DNA of 54,027 nt. It comes from Melampsora larici-populina 98AG31 (lineage: Eukaryota > Basidiomycota > Pucciniomycetes > Pucciniales > Melampsoraceae). The position numbers were made by a program, and so were the translations under genes. The stretch is from positions 1,090,246-1,144,272 of the forward strand of contig NW_006768789.1 in NCBI RefSeq assembly GCF_000204055.1, given 5' to 3'. The notes beneath the pieces were generated by a model. It was not told where the DNA came from and did no database searches. It saw only the letters and a list, made by a program, of their open reading frames with translations. This document shows positions 49,001-54,027 of this stretch, in pieces (the first letter of the stretch is position 1; each line of letters begins with the position of its first letter).

Positions 49001-51183
49001 TCACTTTTCAGTCGACTCCGCAACCTGTGACTTTTGTGTCCCAGCACTGCCGTTTTGTTTGCCGCCTTTGTAAAAATTGTTCTTCTTCACAAAAGTGCCG
49101 GACGCCCCCGATCCTTCTACTACATTTGACTCTGTCGAAAGACGTGCGACCACACTCAGGTCAGGACTCTTTCCGGGCGTTAGAACATGGAGCTAAAGGA
49201 AGACCAGAACGCTAACCTTTGACATAGTTGCCGTGTTGTTTAAAGTTTCTGTTCTGGGGGAAAGAACCTTTCCTCCCGTAGTGCTTCTTACCGGCTCCTC
49301 CCCGATTGCCCTGATGGACCTGATGGCTGTCCTCTGCTTTCCCTTTGGTCGGAGCCGATGGGGTTGCTATCGGTTCTCTACCAGTTGTGAAGTTAAACCC
49401 AAACTTGGGTTTCCCGGGAGCATACGGGTTATCTTCAAAACCAAGGTCATTTGCTCGGTCGGCCTCCCGCCTAGCTGTGTCTTCGACCGTGGACTGAAGA
49501 CCATTCGGTAAGCGGACTTTGTCTTTCAACACCGTTTTCCCATTGACTTTCGTCTTGATGAGCTTACGCCTCCTGAAGATAACTGTCCTGATTGCCAAGT
49601 GATAACAAAGCGCAACCATCCAACAATTATACTTCTTCTTTAAGCTGGAGATGATTTGTTTGTGTTTTTCCACATAAACCGCATAAGCTTCATGACCATA
49701 CACTTCTCTAGCGTATCTCTCCTCCAAGTCACACATCTCTATGAATTCACCATAAGTTATCTGACATTCTCTAGCTTTTTCTGAGGAATTACCGGCAGCT
49801 AATTTCGATTTCTTCTTTTCATCATCATCTTGGTCATGCCACTCTTGGATTGACGACTTGACAAAAACCGTCAGTGGAACGTAGGCCCTTAACTTCTTAA
49901 AACCTTTGTCCCATTTTGTGGGAAAATCTGGTAAGTCAGCGGACTTAAAGTCGACGTCTGAATAGCAAAGTTCTGCTTCGCTCACTGCCGAGGAGTCATC
50001 TGAAGTGGGTAGCTCCGAAGGAGTTGAGTCGCCGGAGGAGGAGGGGTCGTCTGAAGATTTCTTGGACTTCTTCTTCTTCGACTTTGACCGTTTCTTTGGT
50101 CGTCTCTTGGGTGTTTCTTCCTCAGAGTTTGACGGAGGGGAGGAAGGGTCCTCCTCGCTAACTGATGGTTTCCTCTTTGGTTTCGAGGATTTCGTAGCTG
50201 GCCGATCCAGAGGTGCCGAAGGCTCGGGGCCGTCTTCCTCTAGGTGAGGTTTGTCTCCTCTCCCTGCTGGAGGGGCGTCGAGGTGGGTAGCTCTTTTCAG
50301 AACCGCATCGACTTTGACCAGAGCCGCTCGTGCTTCTTCGGCAGTACCGAATTCAACTGCCCAGTTAAGCTCGTCCATCATGGATAGATTCTGAGGGGGA
50401 CCACTCTGCTTGTCCGCCGCCGTGGGAACTGAAAAGAATTGCCACGCGAAGAAGCAAAAACCATAGTCAGTAAGATTACTCTTATCTAACACCGGTCAAG
50501 GATATTTAGGTATCTGGCGCTGATAGCTGCCTCCCTCCCTAGGGACACCCGTAGGGCTCATAAAAGACGATCAAACCACGATCTCTCCCCAAGGGGTATA
50601 AAGATGCAGCGTCTAAACGGAGCGCCAAGGGCAGCATCCTATGTAACGAACGGATGGGAGCGCTAATAGCCGCTACCCGAATAAATTCCGATTCCGTTCT
50701 AGGCGCCTACGGCAGCCCTACAGTCCAGCGGGGAGTATCGCAATTCGCGTAGTTGAGCTCACCTTTAATTCTTCTACTGCTCCTTTCAAGGCTTGGGACT
50801 TGCTCTTCTACTTGACGGGTTGAAATCTTCTTCTTCAAGGCTAATTTAAACTTCTTCTCATTTTCTGCCTCTGAAGACTCGTCATCACCGTCCATCTCCA
50901 ACCCAACATTCGGGCCTGCTTCCGTGCCGGTAGGATCGATTGGTTCGCCATCAGCGTCTTCAGTGCCCGCGGGTTCCTCCAAAATCCCGACAATCGTAGA
51001 CGCAGGCATCCCACTTGGCTGTGTCGATGGAGCTGGAGCTCTAGATCCTGCTCGCTTTGCCCTATTCTCCGCCTGAATTTGTTCTTTTTCTGCTTGCAGT
51101 CTTTTCTTCTCTTCTGCCTCCAAGTGAATTTGATGTAACTTGTTCTTCGCTACCACCAGTTTATCTTTTTGGGATGAATCCAT
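49001..51183 (-). CDS. DIRS-like Gag (ORF1), with optional splice into pol
   Basis: Exons 51183-50763, 50428-49217 and 49131-49001 give 587 residues ending STEK and TGA 49001-49003. Seen: a coiled, charged start (SSQKDKLVVAKNKLHQIHLE), acidic linker, MMDELNWAVEFGTAEEARAAL, a long Lys/Ser/Glu tract (KRRPKKRSKSKKKKSKKSSD), then a globular part (FPTKWDKGFKKLRAYVPL, ITYGEFIEMCDLEERYAREV, LAIRTVIFRRRKLI) and a basic Gly-rich tail (RGGAGKKHYGRKGSFPQ, NNFYKGGKQ) likely to bind RNA. It has no zinc knuckle. A GTGAGT donor just before the stop (exon end 49005) and an acceptor at 48746 keep frame with pol, so splicing gives Gag-Pol. The first intron (50762-50429) is 334 nt, GC-rich and palindrome-rich. 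Confidence 0.75.
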
Positions 51184-51500
51184 ATCAGAAAAATTTTCCA
51201 GAATGTAGACAAGTTTTATGTTCAGAGAGATGAGTATGGGAAGAATGAATTTTAATGAATAAAGAGGAGTTTGTGTTTTTTTGAAAATGTTTTTGAAAAA
51301 TTTCTATGACTAGAGTGATAGAAATATGTTGGAAAAAGGCTATGCAGGACTGAGCTGGGCAGGCGTGGGAGAAGAGGAAGAATTGTAGCTAGGAGTGAAA
51401 AACTTTTTCTCTCTACATTTCTCTTAGACCTCTCCTGCCGCGAAGCCGTCCCGGGACTCGGGGCTGCCCCGCACTCCATAGCCCGTCCCTGTTACGTTAC

Positions 51501-52133
51501 GTAATGGACTCTAGGCCTACCGTCGCGGGCTTTGGGTAAACTAGCAATCTTATTGGCTTTCGGTTTCGAAACTTCAAAATCCGACGACTGCTTATTCATC
51601 TTCTGACGATGTTCCAACTTCATCTATCTACACATGCATGTTGATGATGGTTTCCTACGGAATGCGAGACGTTCCAAAGTGACAATGCGAAATTTCAAAA
51701 AACGAAAATCACAATCCCCGGGTGCGAAATTCAAAAATCAAAGACAAAACTACAGAAAATACTCAAATACAGGGATAAAACCCCTGTACCGGAGTAAAAG
51801 TCATGGCAGAAACCCCTTTTTGCCCATTTTCCAGTGGTCGACACCGTTTTCATTGCATTGTCACCTTTTGACAAAAAGTACCAGCAACACCAAAAACCAA
51901 AAAATCAAAAAACCAAAAATCAAAAAATACATTTCTCAAACTTTACAATTCAAACACCAAAGTTAGATTCTACTGCAGTCAAAAACCACATGTTGGCCAA
52001 CTAGCTACAAGCTCGGTCTCACAGGTATCAACACCTCCGACCAGAGACATTCTACCATCAGTCTCAAGAGCTTCAAAGTACCTGCTTACTGTCTCGCTCT
52101 CCTCCAAAACCTCTTTCATCATCATCAATCCTC
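51501..52133. other. Spacer/leader before integrase-core transposase
   Basis: No gene. Contains an A/C-rich low-complexity run (about 51885-51930) and a short inverted repeat TACAGGG/CCCTGTA (51768-51774, 51782-51788) that could mark a transposon end. The right part, TCTCAAGAGC to CACCAACATG, is a pyrimidine-rich leader. Confidence 0.45.
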
Positions 52134-52403
52134 TTTGATTGTCCTTGATCTTCTTATTTCTTTGTCATCCATCCTTGATCTTCCTCAATCTTCGTCACCC
52201 GTCCTCGATCTTCTTCTTTCTCCGTCAACCGTCCTCAGTCTTCTTATTTCTTTGTCAACCGTCCTCGATCTTCCTCAATCTTTGTCAACCATCCTCGATC
52301 TTCCTCAATCTTCGTCAACCATCCTCGATCTTCCTCAATCTTCGACAACCGTCCTCAATCTTCTTCAATCTTCGTCAACCGTCCTCAACCTTCTTCTTTC
52401 TTC
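52134..52403 (+). repeat. 30 bp minisatellite, nine units
   Basis: Nine consecutive 30 bp units with no length changes. Eight begin GTC or GAC at 52164, 52194 and so on to 52374 (GTCAACCATCCTCGATCTTC and variants); the first unit starts at 52134. Units differ by a few C/T or T/A changes. It ends 94 bp before the transposase ATG, so it probably lies in its 5' leader. It is open in a plus frame as a ten-residue Ser/Leu/Asp repeat, which is only a result of the period being a multiple of three. Confidence 0.9.
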
Positions 52404-52497
52404 GTCGACTTTATCCTAGAATATTCTTCGACCATCCTCAATCTTCTGCAATCCTCATCCAAACACCTTCAATCTCCATCACCAACTACACACCAAC

Positions 52498-54027
52498 ATG
52501 CCAGCGAAAATATCTGATGAAATCTTGCGACCGCTTTTGGAAGAAGCTGTGGCTAACAACTGGCCAGCACAAACAGTATGTGACACTGTTTGGCAACGGC
52601 ACAACATCCGAGTATGTGTAAGAACTGTTAGAAGACGGATCAAAGAATGGGACTTGAAACAACAAGGAAATTATGATGTGGAGGTTGTAAAGGATGCAGT
52701 ATTAGATAATTACAAACAATCTCTGAACCCAAAGCGAGCTCTCATTGCCCTCAAAAACGAACACAACATCATCATCAGCCGGTCAACTTTAGCTCGAGTT
52801 GAGAAGCAACTCAATCTTCACCGCCAAAAGGATGATCTTGACATGGGTGTAGTAACATATGCCACCGTATGTAGCAAGATTGAAGAACTTCAGATTGAAT
52901 ATGGAAATGTACTTGGAATCAAGAGTATCAAGAAGATGCTAGCTCAGGAACACGAGCTTCACATCCACCGGCAAGTGTTTGGGCCTTCTTGATTCCATTT
53001 GCTCTGATGCTAATTACATTTGAAATCCTCTTTGATATAGTGATGTTATTGCGGCTATGATGAAGGCAATGGACCCAGATGCTGTCAGAATGAGAGCTGC
53101 TCATAAACTCAAGTGACGGGAATACTATGCGGGCGGTCCCAATGAGGTTTGGGCGGCCGATGGACACAACAAGTTGATCAACTTTGGAATTGGTATATAT
53201 GGATTCATTGATTGCTGGTCTCGAAAGATTTTGGGACTTCATGCTCATGTCACCAACAGCGACCCCCGCCATGTTGACTTGTGGTATCTGGGCCTTGTCA
53301 AGAAACAAGGTGGCATTCCCAAAAAGCTCACCACGGATCAAGGAACTGAGACTGTTCCTCTTGCTGGACATCAACTTTATTTTGGAGAAACTTACGGTTC
53401 CAGAGCTCCAGACTGGCCTTATCATCAATATGTCCCGTCCCCTCGTAACCAAAAGATTGAGTGCTTCTGGGACAAAATGACTTGTGGACTGACTGGAAAT
53501 ATCAAAGCTAAAATTCAAGAGCGCATTGATCAAGATTTATATAATGACAATGATCCAATGTCTAGGTGAAGCTCCTTTTTTTTAATTGGTGATTCCATGC
53601 TGAAATCTTTGTTATTGCTTTTCAGGACCTTGTTTCTCCACCTATTTATCCCCGTCTTTCAACGAGCTCTGGACAAATGGGTCAGGTTTTACAATGGTTT
53701 CTGCAGACGACACGACAAGCGGTCGAAATTACCTACTGGATGTTCTGCAGACTACTGCTACAAAAACCCCGTTGACGAATTTGGTTGCATTGATTACCTC
53801 ATACCTGTCCCAGGTGAAGCGGTGGATGCTATCCTTGCTGATGATTACCCGGAGCAAGAACACTTGTGGAGCACAACCCCTGAGTGGTTTTCCCCGGTGG
53901 TTGATCAAGTCATGGAAGAGGTTGGAATTGTGAGCGGGGATTTGGACATTGGAAATTTTTGGGGTTCTTTTGATGTTGTATTAGCAAGATTGAAAGATTT
54001 GTCTTGGAGTAACACTCCCTTTGCCCG
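52498..54027 (+). CDS. Integrase-core (DDE) transposase, one in-frame TGA, runs off edge
   Basis: Exons 52498-52970, 53041-53565 and 53626 to the window end. N-terminal helix-turn-helix-like part (AVANNWPAQTVCDTVWQRHN, RTVRRRIKEWDL) and LNPKRALIALKNEHN. Then RMRAAHKLK, a TGA at 53114-53116, and REYYAGGPNEVWAADGHNKL. Core acids: Asp in WAADGH, Asp in KLTTDQGTET, Glu in NQKIECFW, with GFIDCWSRKILGL between, an rve-type fold as used by fungal integrase-like transposases. The C-terminal part includes RALDKWVRFYNGF and NPVDEFGCIDYLIPV. The first intron uses a GC donor (GCAAGT at 52971): the only nearby GT donor would create an immediate stop. The stop replaces a likely Arg (CGA). Otherwise well preserved, so a recent element. 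Confidence 0.82.

Larger units (their letters stand above)
45496..51500 (-). mobile_element. DIRS-like tyrosine-recombinase retroelement, defective
   Basis: Minus-strand order: leader, gag (three exons), RT remnant, RNase H, tyrosine recombinase, then a strongly folded 3' region. RT plus RNase H plus tyrosine recombinase with no integrase, protease or LTR defines DIRS elements. The DNA is richer in GC than the gene island, fitting a separate origin. The exact ends and split repeats were not found; the limits given are the copia junction on the left and the end of the GC-rich leader on the right. Confidence 0.8.

Noticed and set aside
52134..52403. Regular repeats resembling a CRISPR array
   Set aside because: The units are contiguous 30 bp copies without unique spacers, in a eukaryotic genome; this is a minisatellite.
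34203..54027. Classical repeat-induced point mutation (RIP)
   Set aside because: Elements remain largely open with only single TGA stops; true RIP would give dense C-to-T change and many TAA/TAG stops. Slow CpG decay fits better.

Overview
The window looks like nuclear DNA of a basidiomycete, most likely a rust fungus (Pucciniales; the AT-rich, intron-dense, transposon-rich style resembles Melampsora-type genomes, but the species call is inference). Genes are cut by many 45-110 nt GT-AG introns (a few GC-AG) and spaced by AT-rich DNA. There are no operons and no bacterial signals. Exon chains were built by hand. The chains for the host genes add up to whole codon numbers, and most carry family signatures across their splice junctions.

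Layout. 1-2.1 kb: 3' part of a hAT transposase with a likely subterminal motif array. 3.3-3.9 kb: a small orphan membrane protein. 4.3-6.1 kb: degenerate repeats. 6.2-33.8 kb is a gene island: glutamate decarboxylase (+), CUS2/Tat-SF1-like splicing factor (-), BioF-like 8-amino-7-oxononanoate synthase (+), CDP-diacylglycerol synthase (-), an orphan two-helix membrane protein (+), guanine deaminase (-), KRR1 (-), mitochondrial nuclease NUC1/EndoG (-) and a WDR7/rabconnectin-3-beta-like WD40 protein (+). These are unrelated housekeeping functions: GABA metabolism, U2 snRNP biogenesis, biotin, phospholipids, purine salvage, ribosome biogenesis, mitochondrial nuclease and V-ATPase regulation. They do not form a pathway cluster.

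34.2-54 kb is a nested transposon block: a Copia 3' fragment (-); a complete-looking 3.8 kb TA-flanked DDE element; directly abutting it, a 1.5 kb element with long inverted-repeat arms; a 550 bp assembly gap; a Copia element (+) with a half-tRNA-type primer site, truncated inside its reverse transcriptase; a DIRS-like tyrosine-recombinase retroelement (-) with spliced gag-pol and a deleted RT core; and an integrase-core transposase gene (+) running off the right edge.

Most worth a second look: the DIRS-like element, where one 258 nt intron decides between Gag and Gag-Pol; the strongly folded segment at 45.5-45.9 kb downstream of it; the two adjacent TA elements sharing a single TA; the fact that all five in-frame stops inside transposon ORFs are TGA; GC-AG introns in two host genes and one transposon; and a glutamate decarboxylase gene of 19 exons that includes 18 and 21 nt micro-exons.
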